64,000 nt of DNA. Source: Anaerosporomusa subterranea (GTDB lineage Bacteria; Bacillota; Negativicutes; Sporomusales; Acetonemataceae). The first letter of the stretch is position 1. Each line of letters begins with the position of its first letter. The position numbers and the translations under genes are program-made. Shown here one piece after another: positions 34,694 through 44,396 of the stretch. The stretch is from assembly GCF_001611555.1 (NCBI RefSeq), contig NZ_LSGP01000013.1, positions 681,745 through 745,744 on the forward strand. The letters run 5' to 3'. The notes below the pieces were generated by a model. It saw nothing but the letters and a program-made list of their open reading frames with translations, was not told the DNA's origin and ran no database searches.

Positions 34694-35132
34694 GCTTCTC
34701 ACGACACTCCTGACAATAGCCAAAGAACTTCACATGATGATCAACAATTTCAAAATTGTTCTTGCGAGCGATGCTTCCTTCAAGCGCCTCCAACAAATCA
34801 TCATCACATTCTCTAACTTTACCGCAAGTCAGACAGATCAAGTGATGGTGGTGGTGAGCCTCGTTCGACGTATTGATCTCGTAGCGATTACGTCCGTCCC
34901 CGAAATCAATCTTTTGTAAAAAGTCCAGTTCACTAAGGAGTTCAAGCGTCCGATATACTGTAGCCAATCCGATTTCAGTTGAATCACGCCGCACGATATC
35001 AAACACGTCTTCCGCGCTAAGGTGCTGACCCGGATGGTCAAAAAACGTCTGCAAAATCAGTTGACGCTGCGTCGTTAATTTGTACTGCTTTTCACGGAAA
35101 ATTTGCTTAACATCTTTTAGGTTGACAGTCAT
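34683..35132 (-). CDS. Fur family metal-responsive repressor
   Basis: A 149-aa Fur-type winged-helix regulator: DNA-binding half (KLTTQRQLILQTFFDHPGQH, IGLATVYRTLELL) and a metal-binding half with HHHHLICLTCGKV and FGYCQECR, giving two CxxC zinc pairs. Subtype (Fur, Zur or PerR) cannot be fixed; the YRYE(V/I)N-type region reads like Fur or Zur. ATG 35130-35132 with AGGTGA five bases upstream is preferred over a GTG three codons earlier. It lies 9 bp after the AI-2E gene. Confidence 0.88.
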   Translation of the reverse strand: MTVNLKDVKQIFREKQYKLTTQRQLILQTFFDHPGQHLSAEDVFDIVRRDSTEIGLATVYRTLELLSELDFLQKIDFGDGRNRYEINTSNEAHHHHHLICLTCGKVRECDDDLLEALEGSIARKNNFEIVDHHVKFFGYCQECREKREE

Positions 35133-35141
35133 GGAGATCAC

Positions 35142-36182
35142 CTAACTTTCCTGGTAATGCCAGAGATGCTTGTATAAAACTTTCAGAATGGCGACAGCCG
35201 GTACGGCCACGATCATCCCGATAACACCAGATAGATGTGCACCAATCAATAAACTGATGATCACTGTCACAGGATGCAATTCTAGAGTATGCTTCATAAT
35301 ATTGGGAACCAAAACATTGTTCTCGAGTTGATGAATCACAAGGTAAAATGCTAACACCTTTAGCGCTAACGATGGTGAGTCCAAAAGCGCCAGCAGGAGA
35401 GCGGGTATAGCACCGATAATCGGTCCGATAACCGGAATGGCCTCAGTTAGCGCAGCGATTAACCCTAACACCAGCGGATAGTCGACGTTGAGGGTCAGCA
35501 TGCCGAGGAACACAAGCACTCCCATAGCCACGCTGACCAGTAATTGACCGTGGATATAGCCACCAACTACAAGCCCTGCTTCATCAACAATCATTCTGGT
35601 TTTTTTATGTGCAATCGCCGGGAATGCTTTGACAAAATTATCCCGCATCATCGGCCAATCTTTAAGAAAATAAAACGCCAACACAGGAACAACGATCAAT
35701 TCTACGACTTGCCCGGCAAACCCCACGATTGAATTAATCAATCGACGGGCAATATCCAGTGAGTATGCCGCCGCATTTGACAGATTGTTATCAATCATCA
35801 GGCGAACATTTTCCGGCAAGTTTGCCCACTGTGCCGAAGCGCCAAGCGAAAACGTCAGTTGCTTGACTTGATCGACCAGTTTCGGCAGATTGACAATAAA
35901 CTGGTTAAATTCGCCGACAAAAGGCATGAAGATATAGGAGATGACCATCGATATCACTACGCCTGCAACTAGAAAAGCCAGCAAGATAGCCACTTCTATC
36001 GGAAGCGTGCGCGTTCTAGGCCATAACCGAATTTTGCGGAACAAACGAACAAGCGGGTGCAGAATAAACGCAAGTACGGTGGCCAAAAGCAGCGGCAAAA
36101 ATATCGCAGAAGCTTGCCACAACATGTAAAACAGCAATAGAACAGCCGCTAAACGAAGCCAGCCTGAACGCGATAGAGGCAT
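35142..36182 (-). CDS. AI-2E family transporter (second copy)
   Basis: A 346-aa polytopic membrane protein of the same AI-2E/UPF0118 family as the gene at 18924-19973, with the signature IPVIGPIIGAIPALLLALL and HPVTVIISLLIGAHLSGVIGMIVAVP. The two copies are clearly diverged paralogues. The transported substrate is unknown. AAAGGAGAGG precedes ATG 36180-36182. It lies between fur and an MBL-fold hydrolase in one directional run. Confidence 0.88.
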   Translation of the reverse strand: MPLSRSGWLRLAAVLLLFYMLWQASAIFLPLLLATVLAFILHPLVRLFRKIRLWPRTRTLPIEVAILLAFLVAGVVISMVISYIFMPFVGEFNQFIVNLPKLVDQVKQLTFSLGASAQWANLPENVRLMIDNNLSNAAAYSLDIARRLINSIVGFAGQVVELIVVPVLAFYFLKDWPMMRDNFVKAFPAIAHKKTRMIVDEAGLVVGGYIHGQLLVSVAMGVLVFLGMLTLNVDYPLVLGLIAALTEAIPVIGPIIGAIPALLLALLDSPSLALKVLAFYLVIHQLENNVLVPNIMKHTLELHPVTVIISLLIGAHLSGVIGMIVAVPAVAILKVLYKHLWHYQES

Positions 36183-36209
36183 TCTAGCCTCTCCTTTCGA
36201 TACTTACTT

Positions 36210-36830
36210 TTATTGAATAAACGGATTCATCTTTCGTTCCCAGCCAATCGTCGTTTCGGGACCATGTCCAGGATAGACGATATAATCATCTGGCAAAATC
36301 AAAAGTTTTTGACGAATGTGCTGAATCAGCTGGCTGTAAGAGCCACCAGGAAAATCTGTACGGCCAATCGACTCGGCGAAAAGTGTATCCCCGCTAAATA
36401 CCACTCCGTCGCCTTTGAGACAAATCCCCCCCGGCGTGTGCCCGGGCGTTTCGAGTACAGTCAGCGATTCAGTCCCAAATTTGATGATGTCCCCTTCCTT
36501 AATTGTCCGGTCAGCTGGTTCACAAGTAATTCCAGGCCCCATATAAGTTGATAAATTACGCAAACTAGAGGTTAGCATATCCGCGTCAGCGTTATGAATC
36601 AAGACAGGTGCACAAGTTGCTTGTTTAATTTTGGCCACTGCGCCGATGTGATCGGCATGGCCATGAGTGTTAATGATATATTTTACAATTAGTTCTTCGC
36701 CGCCGACCTGAGCCATGATCGAAGCGGCATCGCCACCCGGGTCGATAATGACTGCCTCCTTTGTCTGATCACACCAAACAATATAACAATTCGTTCCCAA
36801 AGCGCCTACTTCAAGTTTGATGATTTGCAT
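36210..36830 (-). CDS. MBL-fold metallo-hydrolase, glyoxalase II-like
   Basis: A 206-aa metallo-beta-lactamase-fold enzyme with the metal motif NTHGHADHIGAV (HxHxDH) at about residue 56, a third His in ETPGHTPGG, Asp in VFSGDTLF and a last His in YPGHGPET. It belongs to the YqgX/glyoxalase II-like subgroup, which hydrolyses thioesters; the true substrate is not known. This gene commonly neighbours dtd and relA in clostridia. GAGGC precedes ATG 36828-36830. Confidence 0.88.
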   Translation of the reverse strand: MQIIKLEVGALGTNCYIVWCDQTKEAVIIDPGGDAASIMAQVGGEELIVKYIINTHGHADHIGAVAKIKQATCAPVLIHNADADMLTSSLRNLSTYMGPGITCEPADRTIKEGDIIKFGTESLTVLETPGHTPGGICLKGDGVVFSGDTLFAESIGRTDFPGGSYSQLIQHIRQKLLILPDDYIVYPGHGPETTIGWERKMNPFIQ

Positions 36831-36848
36831 ATATAGCCTCCTACGCGA

Positions 36849-37298
36849 TTAAAAAATTCGTTTGCTATCTAGCAGCATGGTCACCGGTCCGTCGTTTTCC
36901 AGGCTAACCAGCATATGTGCCTGAAATTGTCCACAGGCAACCGCAACGCCGTAAGCGCGAACCGAGTCGACAAATACCTCGTATAAACGTTTGGCTTCTT
37001 CAGGTTGCGCTGCTTGGTCAAATCCAGGTCTACGGCCCTTACGACAGTCTCCGTACAGTGTAAATTGTGATATTGCCATCAGCTCGCCACCAATATCAAG
37101 CAGAGATAAATTCATTTTACCGTTCTGATCCGGGAAGATGCGCAGATGAACCATTTTTTCGGCCAAATACTTCGCATCTTGGTCGGTGTCGTCACTACCG
37201 ACTCCGATTAGAGCCGTCAAACCGGGGCCGATCGCTGAGATTTCTTTTCCATCTACGGAAACACTCGAGTTAACGGTTCGCTGTACTACAGATCGCAC
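36849..37298 (-). CDS. dtd: D-aminoacyl-tRNA deacylase
   Basis: A 149-aa DTD of standard length, with the signature SQFTLYGDC (about residues 77-85) and the cross-subunit GP motif in [11 protein letters not shown]. It removes D-amino acids, and glycine from tRNA-Ala, after mischarging. The start is GTG 37296-37298, with AGGAGG seven bases upstream; it overlaps the end of relA by 13 bp, indicating translational coupling. relA-dtd is a conserved Firmicute pair. Confidence 0.95.
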   Translation of the reverse strand: MRSVVQRTVNSSVSVDGKEISAIGPGLTALIGVGSDDTDQDAKYLAEKMVHLRIFPDQNGKMNLSLLDIGGELMAISQFTLYGDCRKGRRPGFDQAAQPEEAKRLYEVFVDSVRAYGVAVACGQFQAHMLVSLENDGPVTMLLDSKRIF

Positions 37299-39499
37299 GC
37301 CGCTCCTCCTGCATTACTTGCCGCCCGGTGAACACTAGACACGTCACGAATGCGGCGCATTTTCGTCATTACTTGCTCTAGTTGGCTTAAACTGCTGATC
37401 TCCAAACATAGGTTAATGGAAGAGACTTTATTTTTCAGTGCTTTGGCATTAACTGAACTGACATTGAGTTTGATTTCCGCAGCTACCATCATAATCTCGG
37501 TAAGCATACCGGGACGATCCATCGCACTAATCTCGATCATGACTTTGTACACACTGTCAGTCGCCACGTCCCAGCTTACTTCGATAATCCGCTCGTAACC
37601 TTCTTCATCGTGTACAATATTCGTACAATCCGAACGATGGACGGAAACCCCGCGGCCGCGAGTAATATAGCCGATGACTGAGTCACCTGGCACCGGATTG
37701 CAGCAGCGGGCTAGCTTAACCAGGAGGCCAGACTCGCCTTTTACTAATATGCCATGACTGACTTTGCTCTGAGTTGGACGCTTCGGTTTTAGGTCAGCCA
37801 GCAGCTTTGAAATATCAGGGGGGGTTGACCCCTTTACTTCCTTCTTATATGCCTCGATCAGCTTCAGCATCACACCATGTGCTGTAATACCACCATAGCC
37901 AAGAGTCGCAAAAAGGTCTTCTTCATTAGGGATATTCAGCTTTTTGGCACATTCAATCAACCGATCGCCTTTGATTAGTTCTTTTAAGTCATAGCCAAGT
38001 TTCTTGCTATCCCGCTCTAACAATTCTCGCCCTTTGATGATGTTTTCTTCGCGCTTTTCTTTTTTAAACCACTGTCTGATCTTATTGCGGGTTTCAGACG
38101 AACCAACAATGTTCAGCCAGTCACGACTGGGCCCAGACTGTTTGGAAGTCATAATCTCAACAATATCGCCATTAGATAGTTTGTTCTCAAGAGGAACAAT
38201 CTTTCCATTGACTCTGGCGCCAACACAGCGGTGACCTACATCGGTATGTATACGATAAGCAAAATCAATGGGAATGGAGCCTGCGGGTAAATCGATTACA
38301 TCACCCTTCGGCGTAAAGACAAAAACTTCGTCTGAGAATACGTCTAATTTCAGAGTTTCCATGAACTCGCGCGGATCACGTAAATCTTGCTGCCAATCAA
38401 GAAGCTGCCTTAGCCAGGAAAGCTTCTGATCAAAATCCTTATCGCCTCGGGGCCCCTCTTTGTAGCGCCAATGCGCGGCGATACCATATTCTGAAGTGCG
38501 ATGCATCTCCCAAGTACGGATCTGTATTTCAAGTGGCTGGCCGTGTGTGCCAATCACAGTCGTATGAAGCGACTGATACATATTGGATTTAGGCATAGCG
38601 ATAAAATCTTTGAATCGCATTGGTATAGGCTTCCAGAGGGTGTGAACAATGCCTAACGCGCCATAGCAATCTTTGACTGAATCTACGACAACTCGCACTG
38701 CCGATAAATCGTAAATTTCACTCAGGTCCTTATGGTCTTTCACCATTTTCTTATAAATGCTGTAAAAATGCTTGGGTCGACCTTGTATTTCAGCCTTAAT
38801 TCCGACTGATTTTAGTCGTTCGGACAGAATAGAAACTGCTTCGTTTACATTCTCGAGCCTTTCTTGCCGTTTTTGCTTAACCTTCTCAACCAATTCGTAG
38901 TATTTCTCCGGCTCGAGATAACGGAAAGACAGATCCTCTAACTCCCACTTAATGTTGGAAATGCCAAGCCGATGAGCCAGCGGAGCATATATTTCCATAG
39001 TTTCCTGGGCGATCCGTTTCTGTTTAGCCTCAGGCATATGCTTCAGAGTGCGCATATTATGCAAACGGTCTGCCAATTTAATGAGAACTACGCGGATATC
39101 TTTGGCCATAGCCAGGAACATCTTGCGATAATTCTCCAATTGTTGCTCTTCTTTGGATTTATATTCAATTCGGCTGAGCTTAGTCACGCCATCTACTAAC
39201 ATGGCGATTTCCCGACCGAATTCCTTTTCAATTTCATCCAGTGTAACGACTGTATCTTCTACCACGTCATGCAAAATGGCGGCGCTGATAGTAATAACAT
39301 CGATTTGTAAATCGGCGAGGATTTTGGCAACCCCTAAGGGATGACAAATATATTCCTCCCCCGAAACGCGTTTTTGTCCTTGGTGAGCAGCCTCCGCGAA
39401 AGTATAGACACGACGGAGAAGATCAACCGGCGCATCGGGCTGATACGCAAGTATTTGTTTAGTTAAATCATCAATCGTCATGCTAATCGCACTCGGCAT
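37286..39499 (-). CDS. relA: Bifunctional (p)ppGpp synthetase/hydrolase Rel
   Basis: A 737-aa long RSH protein: HD hydrolase domain ([11 protein letters not shown] near residue 70), synthetase domain (around 225-340 with [16 protein letters not shown]), TGS ([18 protein letters not shown]), a conserved-cysteine region (RCCNPVPGD) and a C-terminal ACT domain. An intact HD motif and an intact synthetase mean it can both make and degrade (p)ppGpp. GAGGTGAAGG precedes ATG 39497-39499. It sits in the recJ-apt-relA-dtd order of Firmicutes. Confidence 0.96.
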   Translation of the reverse strand: MPSAISMTIDDLTKQILAYQPDAPVDLLRRVYTFAEAAHQGQKRVSGEEYICHPLGVAKILADLQIDVITISAAILHDVVEDTVVTLDEIEKEFGREIAMLVDGVTKLSRIEYKSKEEQQLENYRKMFLAMAKDIRVVLIKLADRLHNMRTLKHMPEAKQKRIAQETMEIYAPLAHRLGISNIKWELEDLSFRYLEPEKYYELVEKVKQKRQERLENVNEAVSILSERLKSVGIKAEIQGRPKHFYSIYKKMVKDHKDLSEIYDLSAVRVVVDSVKDCYGALGIVHTLWKPIPMRFKDFIAMPKSNMYQSLHTTVIGTHGQPLEIQIRTWEMHRTSEYGIAAHWRYKEGPRGDKDFDQKLSWLRQLLDWQQDLRDPREFMETLKLDVFSDEVFVFTPKGDVIDLPAGSIPIDFAYRIHTDVGHRCVGARVNGKIVPLENKLSNGDIVEIMTSKQSGPSRDWLNIVGSSETRNKIRQWFKKEKREENIIKGRELLERDSKKLGYDLKELIKGDRLIECAKKLNIPNEEDLFATLGYGGITAHGVMLKLIEAYKKEVKGSTPPDISKLLADLKPKRPTQSKVSHGILVKGESGLLVKLARCCNPVPGDSVIGYITRGRGVSVHRSDCTNIVHDEEGYERIIEVSWDVATDSVYKVMIEISAMDRPGMLTEIMMVAAEIKLNVSSVNAKALKNKVSSINLCLEISSLSQLEQVMTKMRRIRDVSSVHRAASNAGGAACDL

Positions 39500-39543
39500 A
39501 CCTTCACCTCACTTCACTGCATATCTTCCATTGTATTCCAAAC

Positions 39544-40056
39544 CTAGTATTGCACAAGTGACTTAACTTTATAGTTATCTAGTCCGGTCCGCCCATGTAA
39601 AAATAACAGTTCAATCAAAAAGCCAAGGCCGACAACCTCGCCACCAAGCTGCTCCACCATGGAGATGACAGCTTTAGTCGTACCGCCTGTGGCTAGTAAA
39701 TCGTCAACGATCAATACTTTTTGGCCTGGTAGAATCGCATCCTGATGTATTTCCAGCGCATCAACCCCGTATTCCAGGCTATACTCATGATGCAAAACCG
39801 CAGCAGGCAATTTACCTGGTTTGCGTATCGGCACAAACCCAGCCCCTAGCGCATAAGCCATTGGAGCGCCGATCACAAAGCCGCGTGCTTCTGGACCAGC
39901 AACCAGATCAATGTGTTGACCGGCAAATTCTGCGGCTAAACAGTCAACTGCCTGTCGGAATGCAGGTCCGTCTTTCAGCAGTGTCGTAATGTCCTTGAAA
40001 CTGATGCCCTCAGCGGGAAAGTCGGGTATCACTCGGATTATATTTTGAAACTGCAT
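39544..40056 (-). CDS. apt: Adenine phosphoribosyltransferase
   Basis: A 170-aa type I phosphoribosyltransferase of standard length with the PRPP loop [13 protein letters not shown] at about residues 120-132 and the N-terminal [17 protein letters not shown]. It converts adenine and PRPP to AMP in purine salvage. AAAGGAG precedes ATG 40054-40056. It lies 14 bp after recJ and before relA, the conserved order. Confidence 0.96.
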   Translation of the reverse strand: MQFQNIIRVIPDFPAEGISFKDITTLLKDGPAFRQAVDCLAAEFAGQHIDLVAGPEARGFVIGAPMAYALGAGFVPIRKPGKLPAAVLHHEYSLEYGVDALEIHQDAILPGQKVLIVDDLLATGGTTKAVISMVEQLGGEVVGLGFLIELLFLHGRTGLDNYKVKSLVQY

Positions 40057-40070
40057 GCAAAATGGCTCCT

Positions 40071-42083
40071 TTATGGTTTACTTCCTCTGGACCGATAGGT
40101 TGCAGAGGCTAAGATATCCAATTTTTCTGTTGGAGGGGGAAAGACAAGAATCTGCTGATTTTTAGCTTGCCGATGGACAGAGATGAGTCCCAGTTCCTCC
40201 AGAACGGTAATTGAGAAGGTAATTTCTGCTTCATCCATATTGATGTGGTAATGGGTGGCCAATTGGTTAGACAGTTCATACCAATCAGCTGATAACTCCG
40301 CAGGATATTTTCCGGTACTTCGACTAAGCCCCTTAAGCAATAGGTATAGTTTACCTACAGCTTGCTTGTCTGGGAGATCACACCCAGTCTTACGTACATC
40401 GATTGCTCGCATTCGCACAGAGCTTCGCCCCTGCCATTCGTGAATCTCAGGCACGAACGCAATTTCCGCCGGGCACTTGCGATCGAAGGTTGGCGCCAGT
40501 TCCCCTTTATTCCAGGCAATCACCTCACTGCTTATAGTATTCTCTCGAACCCATAAGCGCAGATGGCGATTTTCCTTGCCAAAGGCAGACGATGACTGCA
40601 GTTCAATTGGCGAACATGCTAACAGCGGACTGGGATTCCCCATGCCAAATGGTTCTAAGCAAGCCATTTGTTCAATGAGCGATGTATTCAACTCGCGCAG
40701 ACTAATCATAGCATCGATATTCAATAAGGGAAAGAAATCATCAGCAGACAAGACCTTACCCGCAATTGCGTTAAGTCTTTGGGTAAAAGCAGGAATATCT
40801 TCCTGCTTTAGGCTAAGCCCCGCAGCTTGACGGTGACCGCCAAATTGCAGCAAAAGATCAGCACAACTTTGCAGTCCGGCATACATATCAAACCCAGGTA
40901 TGCTACGGCAAGATCCCTTGCCGATCCCATCTCTAACACTAATGAGAACTGTTGGTCGATGATAACGTTCGACCAAACGGGAAGCCACGATGCCGATGAC
41001 CCCGGAGTGCCAGTCCGAACCAGCAACTACTAATGCCTTAACCGTATCCCAATCTGTATCGTTAAGAGTTTCTTCCGCCTTCTCCAATATTTGCCGTTCT
41101 ACTTCCTGACGCTCAGCGTTAGTCAGATTTAGTTCAACCGCAATTGCCTGAACCTTTTCTGTATCTAACGACGTAAGCAGTTCTACTCCGGCGGCGGCGT
41201 GATGAAGGCGACCCGAGGCATTCAAGCGAGGCGCGATGACGAAGCCAATCTTGCCGGCATCGATTGACGCACTTTGGAGGTCACATGCAGAGAGCAGTGC
41301 CTGCAATCCCAAATTTTCCGTCTGTCGCAGTCTCTCTACGCCGTACTTAACCAATAGCCGGTTTTCTCCAGTTAAGGAGACCATGTCTGCGACAGTACCG
41401 ATTGCGACGATATCCAGATAATGCAAACAATCAAGGTGAGCACCCAATCGCTTTGAAAGAGCTTGACAGAATTTGAAAGCAATTCCAACCCCGGCAAGCT
41501 CCTTTTCCGGATAAGAGCAGCCCGGCTGTTTGGGATTAACAATAGCAACAGCTGTAGGCAATAACTCGGGCGGCTGATGGTGGTCGGTAATGACAATATC
41601 CAGAGCCGGAACTGCCAGCACTTCGCTACAAGCGCTTATTCCGCAGTCAACAGTTATCAACAAGCCAGTTCCTGAGCCAGCGATTTTCTCAAGCGCCTCG
41701 ACATTTAATCCATAACCTTCACTCTGTCGCTCTGGTATATAATAGTTAATATTAGCACCAAGTTTACACAGTATGTTGTACAATAGCGAGGTTGCGGTAA
41801 TGCCATCCACATCGTAATCGCCATATATGGTAATCTTTTCTTTGGCGTTCAACGCAGCGACAGTTCGCTCTATCGCTGCATCCATCCCTTTGAGAAGGAA
41901 TGGGTCGTGAAGTCCCTCCAAGCCACCGCAGAGAAACTGTCGTGCCACGGTTTCATCAGAAATACCGCGGTTAAGCAACAGCTGCCCCACTACTGTTGAG
42001 ACACCCAAACGGCTGGCCAAAGTGGCGGCCTGCTCCGGGCATGCTGTACGCAGACGCCATTTTTTCTTTGGCCTATATACCAT
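40071..42083 (-). CDS. recJ: Single-stranded-DNA exonuclease RecJ
   Basis: A 670-aa DHH-family 5'-3' exonuclease. Motifs: [12 protein letters not shown] (about residues 93-104), TVDCGIS and TDHHQPPE, then the DHHA1 domain with GRLHHAAAG and the RecJ OB-fold. A C-terminal extension (about 560-670) follows, as in other Firmicutes. It trims 5' strands in recombination and mismatch repair. The ATG overlaps the end of lapA by 11 bp. Confidence 0.94.
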   Translation of the reverse strand: MVYRPKKKWRLRTACPEQAATLASRLGVSTVVGQLLLNRGISDETVARQFLCGGLEGLHDPFLLKGMDAAIERTVAALNAKEKITIYGDYDVDGITATSLLYNILCKLGANINYYIPERQSEGYGLNVEALEKIAGSGTGLLITVDCGISACSEVLAVPALDIVITDHHQPPELLPTAVAIVNPKQPGCSYPEKELAGVGIAFKFCQALSKRLGAHLDCLHYLDIVAIGTVADMVSLTGENRLLVKYGVERLRQTENLGLQALLSACDLQSASIDAGKIGFVIAPRLNASGRLHHAAAGVELLTSLDTEKVQAIAVELNLTNAERQEVERQILEKAEETLNDTDWDTVKALVVAGSDWHSGVIGIVASRLVERYHRPTVLISVRDGIGKGSCRSIPGFDMYAGLQSCADLLLQFGGHRQAAGLSLKQEDIPAFTQRLNAIAGKVLSADDFFPLLNIDAMISLRELNTSLIEQMACLEPFGMGNPSPLLACSPIELQSSSAFGKENRHLRLWVRENTISSEVIAWNKGELAPTFDRKCPAEIAFVPEIHEWQGRSSVRMRAIDVRKTGCDLPDKQAVGKLYLLLKGLSRSTGKYPAELSADWYELSNQLATHYHINMDEAEITFSITVLEELGLISVHRQAKNQQILVFPPPTEKLDILASATYRSRGSKP

Positions 42084-42453
42084 CAGTATTCATTTCCTTA
42101 TCAACGTCTTTATTTATTCCTGTAGCCGTTGGTTGGCCATTATCTCTATTGTTTTCCTTGTTCAATTCACTTGTCGGCGCTGCCAATTTCTTCTCTTCCA
42201 GCGCCTGGAGCTTTGCTTCCAACTCGCTTACTCGGCGATTAGCTTTATCAGCTACCCAACGTAAACGAATCTGAACAGGAGCAGCCAGCAGTAAAATAAT
42301 CAATGCACCAACCATTGCCGAACCTAGTATGACCAACACGAGAGAGGTTTGAAGGCTCCAAACAGCAAAGCTAACCGTGACAGCAGTTGCATTTTGCAAG
42401 GCGACCACTGCTCCAAATGAAGCAAAGATCAAGGCAAATACCACAAATTTCAT
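42073..42453 (-). CDS. lapA: LapA domain (DUF1049) membrane protein
   Basis: A 126-aa protein with two membrane helices (about residues 2-20 and 37-60) and a cytoplasmic coiled coil (RRVSELEAKLQALEEKK) with an acidic, low-complexity tail. E. coli LapA acts with LapB in lipopolysaccharide regulation; in Firmicutes the role is unknown, though Negativicutes do have LPS. ATG 42451-42453 has GGGAG nine bases upstream; an earlier GTG is poorly placed. It lies before recJ, overlapping it. Confidence 0.8.
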   Translation of the reverse strand: MKFVVFALIFASFGAVVALQNATAVTVSFAVWSLQTSLVLVILGSAMVGALIILLLAAPVQIRLRWVADKANRRVSELEAKLQALEEKKLAAPTSELNKENNRDNGQPTATGINKDVDKEMNTDGI

Positions 42454-42565
42454 AATATACACTCCCGTTCAACATGTCCGATTTGTTATTATTCTCTAAT
42501 ATGGTCCAAGAATCCTTTTCGTTTGATGAATATATACAAAACTTGCCTTGCACAAAATATACTAG

Positions 42566-42630
42566 GCGACCCCGCGAGCCATCTCACTAGCGCCTATGGA
42601 GGCACGCTGACGATGGGGTCACGGGGTCGC
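42566..42630. other. Three-tier rod hairpin downstream of the VWA gene
   Basis: A 65-nt segment folds as nested stems: GCGACCCCG 42566-42574 with CGGGGTCGC 42622-42630; CCATC 42579-42583 with GATGG 42612-42616; and AGCG-CCT with AGG-CGCT around an ATGG loop. On the minus strand it lies 29 bp beyond the VWA gene's stop and is followed by CTAGTATATTTTG, so it may be that gene's terminator. The gap 42454-42659 shows nothing else clear. Confidence 0.5.
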
Positions 42631-42659
42631 GATAAGAGATTGGCCAGATAGGCCTTATT

Positions 42660-44396
42660 TTAATGTCTGATACACTGCTGCTGCCAGGCGGTTCGTACTA
42701 AAGCCTGTTTCTCCAGTTCTTCCAGCATATATACGCTGCCGCCGGCTGTTTCGGCCAACTTGTTCAAATAATCTCTATGGGGGCGTAACCCAATACAGGT
42801 AAATCCATAACCCTTTTCTTTTATCTTTTTGGCTGCGTTGAGCGCGTCTAAGACTGGATCCTTGGTAACGTCGGCAAACGTCGGCACACCGTCGGTCACA
42901 AGCAGAATTAGCGGCTGTTTCGGTCTTGCTTCTTCCAGATAGCTCACGCAGGTCTTTATACCCAAACCCAGAGGGGTTGAACCAACTGCAGTAATTTCTT
43001 TTAAACTCTGTTGAAGAGTTACATAGTCTCTCGTAAAAGGCACCTGCACTGTTGCTTTATCTTCTTGAAACAGTATCACACTTACCCGATCAGGCGTCGA
43101 GAGTAACAAATGCCGAACCAGATACTTAGCGGCGCTCATCCGCTGCCCTGCCATACTGGCGCTAGCATCAATCAGTACACAAATTTCTGCATTACATGTT
43201 GTCCGCCTCGAGCTGCGTCGAATATCCTCTTGACCAATTCGCAACACCCCTCCCGGATTGGCCGCCAGTCGGCAAGCCGCCGCCTGTATAGTTTCCGGTA
43301 AGGACACCTCGCCGTGTACATTTTCTGCACAAAGAATCCGGCGGCCGGCGCCCCCGTCCCCAGGCGCTAGATTGGCTTTCGTTCTTCCGAACCGGGCGTC
43401 ATAAGGCTTGAACAACCGATACATACGTCTAATATAGCTTTCCACATCAGGCAGCCTTTGGGACAGAAACGTCTTTAATTCCCGCCCATACTCAGTTAAC
43501 ACCGGTTTATCGCCTTTCATTGATATTATGCCCATTCCGCTCAGGCTCTGGCAGATCCGTTCGGTTTCCCCCGGAGTCGTGCAAATCGAGTTGAACCTCT
43601 TAGAATCGTCCTGTTCAATTGCCGAAAGTGTATCATATACGTCTTTGGCGCTGTCCATTTCTTCGGCTAACTCGGTTGCGTCCTGCATAAACTGCTGTCG
43701 TTTCACTGCGAATGAATCCTGCTCAATGTTTTTTTCCTGCAGAAACGAATCCGACTGATCTGAATACGGCGACAAATCAGCCCCGCCCCCGCCATGGGTT
43801 TCCACATGTTGCAGAGTTTCATTCGCCCGCAGTTCCAACCCGCTATCCATAATGATTGACTCTACCGCTTGAACAATATAAAAAGCACAAGCTAGACTCT
43901 CCGTCGGGAGCATGCCTGCCAAATGCACATGATTTTCATGCGCCCTACGCAAAGATAACTTCTTTCCATATTCTAAACTGCCGGTAATTCGACCACCGCC
44001 AGTTGATGTCTGCACATCAAAGCAGTCTGGTTTTACAATGCCAGTTTTGTTTTGAAAAAATATACCACTTCGCATACTCTGATGAAAATTGAACAATTCT
44101 ATTGCCTTGCTAACAATCTTGGCAATTTTTCGGTGGTCGACCGGGCCGCACTGATGAAAAATATCGAAATGATATATTTGCCCACCTTGAATCCGCCGGT
44201 AAAAAACTTTACCTGCGTCGGCATGTTGCAGAATAGTCACAGCCTCGGGCTGACTTGGATCGACAGTGTGAACTTTCTGACTAAACACCGTGCTTTGCCC
44301 GATCCGCGCTCCTAAATTACGATGTATATAGGTGGATAATAAACTGCTAGGCATGGCCAACTGATCCAGATTGTGCTGTTCAAACATGCCTGTCAC
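42660..44396 (-). CDS. VWA domain protein, BchD-like partner of an AAA+ ATPase
   Basis: A 578-aa protein whose C-terminal third is a von Willebrand A domain with a complete MIDAS: DASAS at 410-414, T474 in GSTPLG, and D502 in TDGVPT. The N-terminal two thirds is not a family I can name; it contains a Gly-rich stretch (GGGGAD near 203-208). MIDAS-VWA proteins paired with MoxR/BchI ATPases form Mg-chelatase-like remodelling machines. The start GTG 44394-44396 overlaps the stop of the ATPase gene (GTGA), so the two are coupled; ATG three codons later is an alternative. Target unknown. Confidence 0.75.
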   Translation of the reverse strand: MTGMFEQHNLDQLAMPSSLLSTYIHRNLGARIGQSTVFSQKVHTVDPSQPEAVTILQHADAGKVFYRRIQGGQIYHFDIFHQCGPVDHRKIAKIVSKAIELFNFHQSMRSGIFFQNKTGIVKPDCFDVQTSTGGGRITGSLEYGKKLSLRRAHENHVHLAGMLPTESLACAFYIVQAVESIIMDSGLELRANETLQHVETHGGGGADLSPYSDQSDSFLQEKNIEQDSFAVKRQQFMQDATELAEEMDSAKDVYDTLSAIEQDDSKRFNSICTTPGETERICQSLSGMGIISMKGDKPVLTEYGRELKTFLSQRLPDVESYIRRMYRLFKPYDARFGRTKANLAPGDGGAGRRILCAENVHGEVSLPETIQAAACRLAANPGGVLRIGQEDIRRSSRRTTCNAEICVLIDASASMAGQRMSAAKYLVRHLLLSTPDRVSVILFQEDKATVQVPFTRDYVTLQQSLKEITAVGSTPLGLGIKTCVSYLEEARPKQPLILLVTDGVPTFADVTKDPVLDALNAAKKIKEKGYGFTCIGLRPHRDYLNKLAETAGGSVYMLEELEKQALVRTAWQQQCIRH

